Assembly (NCBI GenBank): GCA_032718475.1
Contig: JAUCBJ010006897.1
Coordinates: 40,910 to 104,909 of the forward strand
Direction of reading: 5' to 3'
DNA length: 64,000 bases
From: Nemertoderma westbladi
Lineage: Eukaryota > Xenacoelomorpha > Nemertodermatida > Nemertodermatidae
Below, piece after piece: positions 22,597-33,005 of the stretch (position 1 is its first letter; every line of letters begins with the position of its first letter). The translations under genes were made by a program, and so were the position numbers. The notes under the pieces were generated by a model, which saw only the letters and a list, made by a program, of their open reading frames with translations, was not told the origin of the DNA and ran no database searches.

Positions 22597-23504
22597 ATGG
22601 CAAACCAGGGTGTGGTATTTGCCCCAAGAGCTGACTCGGCAAAAAAGCACCCCCCGACCCCCACTATGGATTACATTAGTAATGCGGAGGTCCAGCCACT
22701 AGAGGCCAGTGGAATGACTGGACACAATCGGCCTCACAGGCGTCAGTTATCTCCTGACCGGCTGCCTGTCTCACCCCCTACTGGAGAGAGAGCGGCAAAC
22801 AATTCTTTGAGTCCCTTTCCTGATGACCTTTCTGGCCTAAACCCTGGGTCACCAGGGAGGCCAGATTATGAGGGGGAGAGGGATTCTGGAGTTGGAGGCT
22901 ACTCTCATGTTCCACCGCGACCAACAAAGCCATTGGTGAATCTGAGGCAAGTCACTAGACTAGCCTCAGTAAACACCCTAACACTCGGGTCCCCAATACG
23001 ACAAGGTGTGCTGACTGCCTTGGCAGATAAGCTTTCTCTTAGTGCAGTGGGTGTTCAAGAGCACCGAATGCAGACTGGACAGACTGTGATGAGGTTGTGA
23101 TTAAGGACATGAGGGGGGGGGGGGGGGGGGGGGCAATGGCAGTCATTACATTTACACTACGACCCTTCTCCAGTGATCACCGCCTTATTGTGGCCAAGGT
23201 AAGACTTAGTCTGCGTGCTAGCAGAATAACGAAATCTGCCTTGCAGCGGCATGACTGGTCCTCTCTGTTGCAACAGCCCAGTGTGAGATCCAGATTCACA
23301 CTACAGCTGAGCAACAGGTATGAGGCTCTTGCCTCTGAGGCGGCAGATCACTGTGAGGGCTATACTGCCTTCATAGAGGCAGTTAAGTTAGCAGCTGCAG
23401 AAACAGTTCCTGTATACCCTCGAAACAGGAAATGGGCCCCCTGGACTGACAACAAAATTCAGAAGTGCCGAAATGACCTCTACAAGGCGCAGAAAGAGTC
23501 CTGA
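22597..23504 (+). pseudogene. LINE endonuclease region, internally deleted
   Basis: The first frame (22597-23098) has a Pro/Ser-rich leader and then TRLASVNTLTLGSPIRQGVL and LSLSAVGVQEHRMQTG. This is the start of an AP-type endonuclease with the N of SVNT and the metal-binding E of QEHR. It ends in a stop just before G21. The second frame (about 23137-23504) resumes at FSSDHRLIVAKVRL, whose SDH is the conserved endonuclease C-terminal motif. It continues into a connector with a WAPWTDNKIQKCRNDLY segment and a stop. The central endonuclease residues are missing, so the copy cannot nick target DNA. The Pro-rich leader recurs in the small fragment at 36267-36383. Confidence 0.8.
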
Positions 23505-24372
23505 CTCAAACAGACTACAGCGGCCAAGAATGCAGTTAAGGCTGCATCTAGGTCCCTGAACAGGCAGTACTCTGTTAATGTACAGGAGCTAATAAACCAA
23601 CAGGTTGATGCCATCAATGATGCTGACGACAGCAGGCAATCATCCCATGCATGGAGATCGATCAACTTGCTTGCTGGTCGAAAAAGCCAACCAACCACCA
23701 AGGTTCCGGCTGAATCACCAGCCGATCGCATCAAAAAAGAAAGACAAGCATCTGGCTGTTATCTTTGTTGACTTCTTCAAGGCCTTTGATTCAGTCTCTC
23801 GCTCACGTATATTCAGCATACTTTCATTATATGGGATTCCTGATGAAATTATTGCAGCAATCAGATCACTATACGATGGTTCGACAACATTTGTGTCTAC
23901 TGTTGACGGTGACACAGAACCATTTGAAGTGTTATGGGGCGTCCTCCAGGGAGACACACTTGCACCATTCTTGTTCATAATTGTTGTTGACTATGTTCTA
24001 CGCATGTCCTTAGATCATCATAATGATGATGGGGTGATGATAACTCCACCTACTGGCTCCAGAAGTCTAGGAAATCCCGCCAAGTACCTAACTGATCTAG
24101 ACTTTGCTGATGACTTAGGAGTACTCTCAGAATCACTAGAGGGAGCCCAACGGCTCCTCAGCTCATTAGAACATGCTGCTTCTAGTGTTGGTCTTTTTAT
24201 TAACTCCAGAAAGACCAAAATTTTGACAGTTAACTTTGAAAGTCCTCAGCAAGTCTCTGATCGGATGAGCATAAGCTCAAAAGATGGTATGCTTGAGCAT
24301 GTGGATGACTTCTTTTACCTGGGATCATGGATCCGGAAGTCAGGTGAGGACCTTCGAATATGTAAGGGATAG
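23505..24372 (+). pseudogene. LINE reverse transcriptase, N-terminal deletion
   Basis: After a stop at about 23502 the connector continues to about 23740. There it joins, in another frame, KDKHLAVIFVDFFKAFDSVS, the RT motif with the first catalytic-type Asp. Further motifs are YGIPDEIIAAIRSLYDGS, GVLQGDTLAPFLFIIVVDYV and LDFADDLGVLSES, the FADD catalytic box, then LFINSRKTKILTV and FFYLGSWIRKSGEDL. The frame ends at a stop (24370) that reads Lys-Ala-Trp in the sister copy at 57.6 kb. Residues before motif 2 are deleted. The RT core is otherwise well preserved, so the decay is recent and mainly structural. Confidence 0.85.
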
Positions 24373-24469
24373 GCATGGGCAGCCTTGAATTGGCTTTCCA
24401 GGATTTGGAAGTCACCGAAAATTAATCGGAAACTTAAGGTCCGGTTATTTAGAGCAGCAGTAGTTCCAG

Positions 24470-25632
24470 TTCCAGCAGGTTCTAAATTCACTTCCAGGAT
24501 CTAAATTAACATCAAGGATCTAAGTTCGTCTTTAGGATCTAAGTTCGCTTCCAGGATCTAAGTTCAGATCTTGGTTCTAAGTTCACTTCCAGGATCTAAG
24601 TTGGCTTCCAGGATCTAAGTTTGTTTCCTGCATCTAAGTTCGCTTCCAGGATCTAAGTTCGCTTCCAGGATCTAAATTCGCTTCCAGGTTCTAAGTTCAC
24701 TTCCAGGATCTAAGTTCGCTTCCAGGATCTGAGTTCGCCTTCAGGATCTACGTTTACATCTAGATTCTAAGTTCACTTCCTGATCTAAGTTCGCTTCCAG
24801 GATCTAAGTTCGCTTCCAGGATCTAAGTTCGCCTCCATGATCTAAGCTCAGATCTTGGTTCGTTCACTTCCAGGATCTAAGTTCACTTCCAGGATCTAAG
24901 TTCGTCTCCAGGTTCTAAGTTCAGATATTGGTTCTAACTTCACTTCCAGGATCTAAGTTCGCTTCCAGGTTCTAAGTTCGCTTCCAAAATCTAAGTTCGC
25001 TTCCAGGATCTAAGTTCGCTTCCAGGTTCTAAGTTCGCTTCCAGGATCTAAGATTGCGTCAAGGATCTAAGTTCAGATACTGGTTCTAAGTTCACTTACA
25101 GGATCTAAGTTCGCTTCCAGGATCTAAGTTCGCTTCCAGGATCTAAGTTCGCTTCCAGGATCTAAGTTCGCTTCCTGGATCTAAGTTCGCTTCCAGGATC
25201 TAAGTTCGCTTCCAGGATCTAAGTTCGCTTCCAGGATCTAAGATCGCTTCCATGATCTAAGTTCGCTTCCATGTTTAAAGTTCACTTCCAGGATCTAAGT
25301 TCGCTTCCAGGATCTGAGTTCGCCTCCAGGATCTAAGTTTACATCTAGGTTCTAAGTTCGTTTCCAGGATCTAAGTTCGCCTCTTGGATCTAAGTTCGCT
25401 TCCAGGATCTAAGTCCGCTTCCAGAATATAAGTTCGCCTCCAGGATCTAAGCTCAGATCTTGGTTCGTTCACTTCCAGGATCTAAGTTCGCTTCCAGGAT
25501 CTAAGTTCGCCTCCAGGATCTAAGTTCAGATCTTGGTTCTAAGTTCACTTCCAGGATCTAAGTTCGCTTCCAGGATCTAAGTTCGCTTCCAGGATCTAAG
25601 TTCGCTTCCAGGATCTAAGATCGCCTCCAGGC
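24470..25632. repeat. 19-bp minisatellite, second block
   Basis: The same GGATCTAAGTTCGCTTCCA unit as 17364-21717, for about 1.16 kb, including the GTTTACATCT landmark at about 24750. The left border is fused to the LINE at TTCCAG; the right border is fused to the BEL/Pao gag (GGATCTAAGATCGCCTCCAG then GCGTAAGG). Confidence 0.95.
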
Positions 25633-25643
25633 GTAAGGCGTAC

Positions 25644-26702
25644 TTGGGTAAGGGCGGAAGGATTACAACTCCGTTAGAGCTGTTGAACTTAGCGAACGCT
25701 ATTTCGAATACATTGGACATCTTGAAGACGGTGAATCTACCTCATCATGGTGATCACGCCGAAGTTTTGAAAAGCGTAATAAGACGTTTAAACATGCGTT
25801 ACCGACAGAAATGGCGCAAATTAGAGAATAAGTTGGAAGGCCAAGGTAAAGTATTGACACTTCAGCATATTCATGACATGATAGCCACAGACGCAGTAGC
25901 AGAGATGAAATCGAACTTCTCAGAAGAGAATATGAGAGAGTCTAAACCTGTTACCGGTAAGTCTATGGTAAGTTTTGACGATGACAGGACCACTGTGACA
26001 TTTAACTCAGTAGACAGATATAATTCGAGTACCCCAGCCTTTAGATCAGACTCGCGAGTATGGTCAGGTGAGCGGTTAGATAGACCTAGGTTAAAGCAAC
26101 AGGAGTTGCCGGATGGATTTGTAGGTTGCCAATACTGTTTACTAAAGGAGGTAAGATCTGACGACCATAAGTTAGATAGTTGCAGACGGTTCAAAGAATT
26201 AAATTCGGAACAGAGAAGAGTTCAAGTGCGGACGTTGGACACCTGTTGGGCATGTCTTGCGCCAGGTCATGTACGGCGGCAGTGCCCGAACAGCAAGGAC
26301 GGATGCATGGAATGCGGCAGACTACATCACAAGTTGCTACATGCGGATTCCCACACCCCAACGGACCGTTACTTACAGCGAAATCCTCAAAGGAAGGGGA
26401 GCAGAGAACCCGTATCGATAAGAAGGAATACGTATACCGGCATTCAGGACGATGGTTACCAACCAGGTTCGTCGGACGAGGATGGCGAGTCGAGCACAAG
26501 AGAGGTGACCTGCCAAGGTTTCACTGCGGATAGTTCATCGACCAGCGCGCGGACATATTTATCATCGGCCATGTCGGAAATATTTAGCGTGATTCCGGTG
26601 AAACTTACTGGCGATAAGGGATCTAAGCGAATATATGTGATGTTGGACACTGCGTCCACATTATCGTATATCGACGAGGAAGTGGTGAGAGCCACTCTTT
26701 AG
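25644..26702 (+). pseudogene. BEL/Pao gag and protease
   Basis: A 352-codon frame. Residues 1-110 are gag-like, with NANAISNTLDILKTV-type helices and RRLNMRYRQKWRKLE. The middle is Ser/Thr-rich. Zinc-knuckle-type clusters follow at roughly residues 160-235: CQYCLLKE...HKLDSC, CWACLAPGHVRRQCP and CMECGRLHHKLLH. These nucleocapsid-like motifs bind RNA. Near the C-terminus, IPVKLTGDKGSKRIYVMLDT and ASTLSYIDEEVV form an aspartic protease active-site region, with DTAS in place of the usual DTG/DSGS type. The frame ends at a TAG at 26702. The displayed start is a TTG next to the minisatellite, so the true N-terminus is lost. Confidence 0.85.
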
Positions 26703-26739
26703 TTTCTTTAGTTTCTCGTTTCTAGCTTCCAGGACGCTG

Positions 26740-28345
26740 AGGAAATCCAAATAGAGTTGAAGTCTATGCACGGGGTAGGGGACCTCAAGGGACACAGAAT
26801 TTCGGTAGAACTAGACGCCCTACTTCCGAGAGACCAACATACTCGACAAGAACGGAAAGCTTTGCCATTGGACGGATTTAAGTGTCTAGCTATGAAGGGG
26901 TTCAGCAGGCAGTTAGGTAAGGTGCCGCCGATGAGTCCCATAGCACAGGAGTATTTTGACAAGCTCAGGATACCGAGACACCAGGTAGGTTATAGGAATG
27001 TTTCTATGTTGATTGGTGCAGAACAGCTGATCGCACACCAAATATGGGAAACGAGACCAGCTGAGCCGCATGTCAATGGACCACATGCCCATAGGACTAT
27101 ATTAGGTTGGTATACACGAGTACCCATATCTTATGAGTTTACAGGTGGCGACAAGCCAATAGACAGATACAACGAATTACAGCCTATAACTCAACCACCG
27201 TTAGTAGAACCACCAGACATAGACGAGTTTAGGAGAACCTGTATTGACCACTATAGTGACTTTAGCGAGTCGGATGAGGAGTTGATTCCCGATAATGTTA
27301 GGTTGTCGGAACCACTTCATAACGACCGGACAGATAGTGAACCCGAGGACTACTGTTATCAGACCCATGGGTCTGGTTCAGCGGCCCACGCTACTTATCT
27401 GAGTAACGTTTTGACTTATACTGACATAGTGGAGGGTCAGGTGGCTAAATATCGAGACCTCGACATTTTCCAATACAGTGAGGAGGAGTTGCAGAAGGAA
27501 TTGATACACCAGGACCTCGAGACAGGAGCCAGAACCGTCAAATGCTGGATAGGGACGCAATGGAACCCGGTGGATATGACCTAGCCATTTCCACTGACGA
27601 GAAACTGTCGCTGGACATGATGGAAGACACCATACGTCTGCTACCGACTGGACATTTTGAAGTTGGAATGTTGTGGCGTCGACAACCTCCTAAGTTGGAG
27701 AACAACTACAACTTAGCCTTGAAAAGATTGAACGGAGTAAGGGCTCCGTTGCTAAAGAATCCGGACATTAGGGAGAAGTATTGCCCCCAGATCAACAACT
27801 ATTTCGCCAAGGGATTTGCTGGGAAGGTAGAGGACCCTGACTTAGTGACAGACCAGACTTATTACCTCCCACACCACTATGTGACTCACCCTGACAAGCC
27901 TGACAAAGTCCGAGTAGTCAATGACTGCGCAGCAGTCTATAGAGGTATGTCCCTGAATTCAGAGTTGATGGATGGTCCCAACCTGAATAACTATTTGATA
28001 GGATATTGTTGCATTTTAGACAGCGGCGATTCGCATTTACTTGTGACATCGAGGCGATGTTCCACCAGGTAAGAGCCTGTAAGGCAGACCAGGATAGCCT
28101 TCGATTTCTCTGGTACGAGAATGAAGACTTATCCGGCCCAGTGGTTACATACCAAATGTACGTTAGGATATTTGGTGCCCGCGATAGTCCGAATGGCACG
28201 CTGTTTGTTCTAAAGAAAACGGCAACAGCCCAGATTGGTAAGTATCCAGTAGAAGTGATCGAGTCCATCTTGAGAAACTTCTATATGGACGACGGATTGG
28301 TGTCCAAGGACACAGCGGCTACAAAGCTGATTACACTAATCCGAC
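26740..28345 (+). pseudogene. BEL/Pao pol: protease end and reverse transcriptase
   Basis: Three overlapping frames (26757-27584, 27542-28072 and 28006-28345) require two shifts. The first contains VGYRNVSMLIGAEQL and HRTILGWYTRVP, typical of the BEL protease-to-RT linker with the (L)IG(A/S)(D/E) motif. The second has FEVGMLWRRQPPKLENNYNL, LPHHYVTHPDKPDKVRVV and SLNSELMDGPNLNNYLIG. The third has FTCDIEAMFHQVRACKADQD, FLWYENEDL and ESILRNFYMDDGLVS, with the catalytic YMDD. The sequence then passes in frame into a LINE RT at about 28350. RNase H and integrase are missing. Confidence 0.88.
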
Positions 28346-28349
28346 ATAC

Positions 28350-29375
28350 CTTGAGTAACCCCGGAGGACACGTGTACTGCGTGTTTGTCGACCTTTCGAA
28401 AGCGTTCGACTCGGTTAACTGTAGAAAGCTATGCTTCAAACTGTCCAAGTTGGGCATCAGTCGGGCGTTCATCGCTGCCCTCTGGGCACTAATATCGACC
28501 AACTTCGTGTACATCTGCTGTGTGTTTATGTCATGGACCCCATAACACAGACAATTGGAGTTGTACAAGGAGACAAACTGTCGCCTCTCCTATTTAGCCT
28601 ATTTCTGTACGACCTCCCAGTTGTAATACTCGCAGTTGGATGTCACATGTTCATGTATGCTGATGATGTAGCCATTACTGGAACAACAATCGTAGAAGTA
28701 CAAGCTGGACTCGACAAGCTTTCCGACTATTGCAAAGAATACGATCTGATCATTAACAAGTCCAAAACGAAGGCTATTAAATTCCAGCGTGGTGGTCGGC
28801 TTTGTAAGATGGACGTCCTCATATACCAAGGATCACCTCTCGAGTTCGTAAATTCCTTCGAGTATCTCAGTGTTGTAGTAACTACTACCGCTTGTGCGTC
28901 CGGCCACTATAATCATCTCCGTAACAGTGGGTCGATTGTGGCGCGGGGTTATTCTTCCGTCTACCACATACGGTTGCTCCGTCTACGGCGTTGCCGCGGC
29001 CGACGCACCCAGTTTACCACACATGGAGCTCGTTCGCGCATTCTTCTGGAAACTGTGGTGCAGGGTGAGCAAATATGCATCATCCACCATGATTCTACAA
29101 GCGGTTGACAACCCGCTTGACATAACCAACATAATTTCTCTCAGGAAGCTAACAGGTCTAAGACATCGAGCTGCGGCACAGTACATATCAAATGGCTCGC
29201 ACCATAAACTGTGCAGAACCAAACGCTGCTGAAAACCGACACCTTCGTGCGTCTGCGCCATCTGTGACGCATCGGCGTCCGAAAAATTCCACGCTGCCAC
29301 ATATCCGGAGGTAGCAGAAACGTCTGCATTTAAAACCGCCTTCGCAATGTATGTACTTAAACATTCCGCTTGATT
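28350..29375 (+). pseudogene. LINE reverse transcriptase and C-terminal fragment (second family)
   Basis: Starting in the same frame as the BEL RT, VYCVFVDLSKAFDSVNCRKL is RT motif A with the catalytic Asp. After frameshifts come GVVQGDKLSPLLFSLFLYDL and GCHMFMYADDVAITG (the YADD box), then IINKSKTKAIKFQRGGR. The C-terminal region reads EARAFFWKLWCRVSKYASST and NIISLRKLTGLRHRAAAQYI. It ends, after one stop, in CVCAICDASASEKFHAA, a cysteine-histidine cluster, and a final stop at about 29372. The family differs from the 22-kb and 51-kb LINEs. It belongs to the jockey/I-like half of LINEs by motif style, but the clade is uncertain. The endonuclease is absent, so this is a 5'-truncated copy. Confidence 0.8.
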
Positions 29376-29424
29376 TATTTTATTATCATGGTCAACAACT
29401 CATATGTACTTCATACTTTTAAGC

Positions 29425-29465
29425 TTAAGGGGGGGGGGGGGGGGTTTATTGACCCTTCCCCCCAT
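29425..29465. repeat. TTAA + G16 element-end remnant
   Basis: TTAA (29425-29428) is followed by G16 and TTTATTGACCCTTCCCCCC, which matches the subterminal G-run and ATTGACCCCTCCC of the TTAA elements at 10344 and 30036. It is probably the remnant of another member of this family. Confidence 0.45.
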
Positions 29466-29511
29466 GATATAGATGGGTCTGATAGATGTTCTTGATTTTC
29501 TGTTCTTTATT

Positions 29512-29990
29512 TTTTCGGTGAGCTTTGAGGACTTTCACTAAAGCTAGTATTGGAATCCGAGTCAAATATATGACACTTTCTTTTATGATTTATTTTTATT
29601 AATAGTTTATTTGGTGAACTTGGAGGGGCATAGGAACAAGAGGGTGGCACATCAGGACCAATCAGTGGTGAATGCACATTTACCACAGATGAAGGATCAG
29701 TGGAGGCACCTGCAGAGTTATCTACAGTATGTCAGTCGTATCAATATCAACCTTATATCTTTTTAAAAAGCTACAGGGCTTTACAACACCGCCACTGATC
29801 CCACCACCCGCAAGTATTTTTCCTACCACCTCCACTATATTTCCAAGGGAAATAGAAATATTACCCTGAGGTATTTCTACTTCTTCCACATCAGTATTAT
29901 TAGTATTCTTGGGGAATTTTCTATCAAGTCTGGCCTTTTGGTACAACCTACCTACTTCTTCCTGTGAAAACTTACTGTACTTAGTAGCTT
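29512..29990 (-). pseudogene. unrecognised coding fragment, one frameshift
   Basis: The minus strand reads openly for about 160 codons with one frame change near 29728. Segments are KYSKFSQEEVGRLYQKARLD, then a VEEVEIPQGN, a hydrophobic/Gly stretch (ILAGGGISGGVV) and KPCSFLKRYKVDIDTTD. After the shift come a Ser/Pro-rich tract and a basic, Ser-rich end (INHKRKCHIFDSDSN...SPKK). The codon pattern and continuous sense across the shift argue for a real former protein. I do not recognise the family. A TAA precedes the first segment, so the 5' part is missing or in another exon. Proximity to the TTAA end at 29425 suggests a transposon protein. Confidence 0.4.
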
Positions 29991-30035
29991 AACACTTGCT
30001 CTCACCTGGCATCAGGATGTGGTGCTTGAGGTGGC

Positions 30036-30330
30036 TTAACCCTATTAGTACCGGGCTATAAAATGTACAAATACCGGGGGGGGGGGGGGGGGTCATATTG
30101 ACCCCCCTCTAAAATCTACAAATTTTCACGAAAACGTCTGATTTTTTGTTTGTACGTAGGTATCACTAGTCTGGATCCAACCGAAAAAAAAAATGGGGTG
30201 ATATTGCAGCACCAAAATTACAAGTAGTGCACAATTTTCACAAAATTTGAAAGTTAAATTTTTCGGCTAATTGTTTTTCAATACAGGTTTTCTGGGGCGG
30301 AAAATACATTGGAAAATATTTAAGTTGTAT
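30036..30330 (+). mobile_element. left end of the 10.3-kb TTAA family, truncated
   Basis: TTAACCCTATTAGTACCGGG, then G17 (30076-30092) and TCATATTGACCCCCCTC, match 10344 onward with about 95% identity by eye for nearly 300 bp. The match stops at GGAAAATATTTAA. The rest of the element is missing or replaced. Confidence 0.8.
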
Positions 30331-30539
30331 CACTTCCGTGTGCAATGTAAAAATAGGTACAATAGTCCTACAACAGTAAGTTATTAGTTTATTAATTATT
30401 TACTATTTATACTGTAATTACGTTTTATAATAAATTGTTCTGTACATTACAGCTTTATCGTTGAGTCGGACATTGTCATGTAAAGTTGTACATGTACATA
30501 GTGTAATTACGTTTTATATTGGTTTTAGGTTAGCGTAGT

Positions 30540-30716
30540 GTAATATTGTATTTGTAACCAAGTAACATAAAGGACCCCCTTGGAAATAAGCTGCAAAGCT
30601 TTAGGGGTAATCCTATATGTTATGTTGGACAATACCTTTATACCGGTACATTGTTTGGTGTATTTGTTATTGTTTTTACATAATGTATAAATAAATCTAT
30701 CTATCTAACTCCGTTG
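30540..30716 (+). mobile_element. possible LINE 3' end with (ATCT)n tail
   Basis: This segment contains ACCCCCTTGGAAATAAGCTG, then AAAGCTTTAGGGGTAATCC, which can pair as an imperfect hairpin. It ends with ATAAATAAATCTATCTATCT. A hairpin plus short tandem tail is typical of LINE or LINE-dependent SINE 3' ends. No coding part is present. Confidence 0.4.
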
Positions 30717-31112
30717 TGGGTGGTATCATTCATATTAAAGTGAGATAATTCACATTCACAGCCTTGTCCCGGCACGACAAGGAGTGAACTACAACTGTAA
30801 ATGCACCAAAATAATATCAAAACTTACAAATACGACACTTATTATATTAGGCCATATATACACGTGGCAATATATATGCCATATACAATAATATGTCGCA
30901 ATTCGTAAGAATACAATACGTTAATTAAAATAAATATAATAATTAGGATTTGGCCTCCCCTACTCCCCTACAGCCAATCCCATGAAATTCCCATTCCCAT
31001 GTTGAAGTTTCTGACTTACTATTATCCAGCAGCCAGTTTGATTTCGGACAGTATGCTTGTTTCCATGGTAACGCATAATAGAACCACAGAAACAGCCCCC
31101 TTTGGATCCACG
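30717..31112. other. no recognised gene
   Basis: A/T-rich sequence without a supported feature. Confidence 0.35.
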
Positions 31113-31925
31113 TTATAGCAGGAACTCGTTGGGTAACTGCCCGGCCACGGATTTTATCCGATCTACTTCAGCCAACTGTTCGGCCGTGGGCTTACACCGG
31201 CGCCGGATGGTTTCATCGATCGGGAATAGTAAGTACAGTCCCTTCTTCAAGCGAACTAGAGAACCCCACATAGGATCCTTGGTCGTTAAAGCCACCCGAA
31301 GCGCTCCGCATTCCATTGCCCAATGATAGGACAATAAGTGTCAGTCCTTGGACTTTGTATACAGTTAACGAATACACTGGAGACATGGGTAACTGACGCA
31401 TATTCGTTATGCGGAATTGTAGGTGTTGTCCAAGTTTAATCGATATACCCTTAATGACAATTGGTGACAGTGGGAAATAACCATCAGGGATGTTTGGAAA
31501 TGAAATAGGGCACTTGGTAAACATGGGTTCTAGAATAACAGTCAGGAAGACAGGATGCGCGTTTCACCATCTTGAGATGTCCGGGAGCATACGGTTCATC
31601 GGTAAATGTCGTACCATGGAGAAACTGAACTCCTATGACGACCGCCAAAGTTCCGTTAGCTACACCAAGTTCCACCGCAACGTTAGAACTGACCATAACT
31701 GGCACGTCGAGGAAACTATCTAACAACGGTGGAAGGCCATCACATTGGTCATCACGTATTTATTTCATGATGCATGGAAGTCCGCCAGTCATTACTGCCT
31801 GAATACGAACAATATCCAGTCCCATAGCTCCAATAAGTTTACTGTTGATAGCTACATGGCAGGCATTGGTAGAAGAAACAACAACGGGGGCGAATAATCC
31901 AATTACCTCGTTCAAATGATCTGGA
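31113..31925 (-). pseudogene. Helitron Pif1-like helicase, decayed second copy
   Basis: The minus strand gives the same domain order as 16703-17335 but with several stops and shifts. An upstream part reads VIGLFAPVVVSSTNACHVAI and then RDDQCDGLPPLLDSFLDVP. VELGVANGTLAVVIGVQF follows, and MSPVYSLTVYKVQGLTLIVL is the motif V-type segment. The expected YVALSRV is decayed to YVGFSSS. A final LKKGLYLLFPIDETIRRR follows. It extends further toward the N-terminus than the 16.7-kb copy but lacks Walker A. The two copies differ strongly, so they represent separate or old insertions. Confidence 0.75.
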
Positions 31926-33005
31926 ATTTAACAAATACAAATTTTGATAAAGTGTAACTGATAATATTATGTAAACGATTCGTGCAAAAAATTTCAAAAT
32001 AAGAAGTATTATCGTTCTAGAATATTAATTATAATATATTAATAAATAGCTACCACACTAGAACAATAAGAATATTATTCATAATTCATCGCCGACCTTC
32101 TGTAAACCGCCTACTACCACTCCCTGTTTCTATAGATTTCTATGCGGCAAAAGCCGTTGTTTGTCAACAACGAAACGACTGCAGCGTCCGTGACTGCTTT
32201 GAAGACCTTTGCAACAATAGATTCTATTTACAATAATCTATGTTCGCATGAGTACTACTTGTGTTGTTAGGTGATGGAAATATATTTATTTATAATAAAG
32301 TGTATCATTGGGATTTATGTCTAGTGTAACTGTTTAGGCTTAGGAAAACTCTCATCTTATGTATAATCTGCATTGATAATAAACAATTATTCAAATATAT
32401 TTTCAAAATCTCTCCAATGTAACAATACTCAAATAGAGTGAATGGCTAAGCCTTCTCAGTTATATTAAAATGAGTAAACTCTAGAAGTCAATTATACACA
32501 GTGGGGCTGAACCAACTTTAGGATGAAAAAATTAGCCCGGAGATTTTGTAAGTGCAATTCTCTCGGGAAGTACATCCTATAACTATATTTGAAAGTTTAA
32601 AAAAAAATTGTCGAGGCTTTTAAAATTACAAGTTTTTTTCATTTTGGACACGTCCGAGCCCAGATTTAAAATTTTCAAATCATAAAAAACATGTGTAATT
32701 GACTATATTTATGTTTTATAAAGGTTTTCGATGTCGCTGAGTTCAAAAAAATCGGTTAGAATCCGCCAAAACTATTGTGGATCCAAAATTACATGTAGTT
32801 TTCATTTTTTAATTGTCCGCGCACACACTTTTTAACTTTTTAAATTCTCGTAAATTATCATATAATTTTTTTGGCAATTATGACTGTAAATCTGCTTTTA
32901 AGTAAACACACCACCGTGATATAAACGAAATGTATTAACAAATGCTATAAATTCATTTATTAAATGCTGAAATTAAACTGAAATTAATGCACTAAAATAA
33001 AAAAT
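31926..33005. other. no recognised gene, A/T-rich
   Basis: No coding sequence is supported. The 32500-32900 part holds TTTTTAAAATT-type low-complexity sequence similar in style to the 48.5-50-kb region. Confidence 0.4.

Larger units (their letters stand above)
22180..24470 (+). mobile_element. RTE-like non-LTR retrotransposon, rearranged, 3' end lost
   Basis: The element begins with the 100-bp block GGTCAGGTCAGG... (also at 2847-2944), followed by about 320 bp of GC-richer leader and then endonuclease and RT coding pieces. The RT part is about 96% identical by eye to the copy at 57074-58222. Two internal deletions are evident: one in the endonuclease, now occupied by G21 (23113-23133), and one before RT (near 23740). 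The 3' part, including the C-terminal domain and (TAG)n tail, is missing; the sequence switches to the 19-bp minisatellite at a TTCCAG microhomology near 24470. Clade assignment to RTE or a close relative rests on the RT and C-terminal motifs. Confidence 0.85.
25633..28350 (+). mobile_element. BEL/Pao LTR retrotransposon, 5' and 3' truncated
   Basis: Internal coding sequence of a BEL/Pao element running gag, protease and RT. It is cut on the left by the minisatellite and on the right by a LINE RT. No LTR, primer-binding site, RNase H or integrase is present. The G/C content and codon choice differ visibly from the A/T-rich flanks. A second, shorter BEL/Pao RT relic lies at 9640-10105. Confidence 0.9.

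Noticed and set aside
17364-25632. CRISPR-like array (regular 19-bp repeats)
   Set aside because: Units are contiguous with no unique spacers, in eukaryotic context; it is a minisatellite.
26615-26632. GGATCTAAG inside the BEL/Pao protease region as a seed of the 19-bp minisatellite
   Set aside because: A 9-base match in a different context is compatible with chance; flanking bases do not match the unit.
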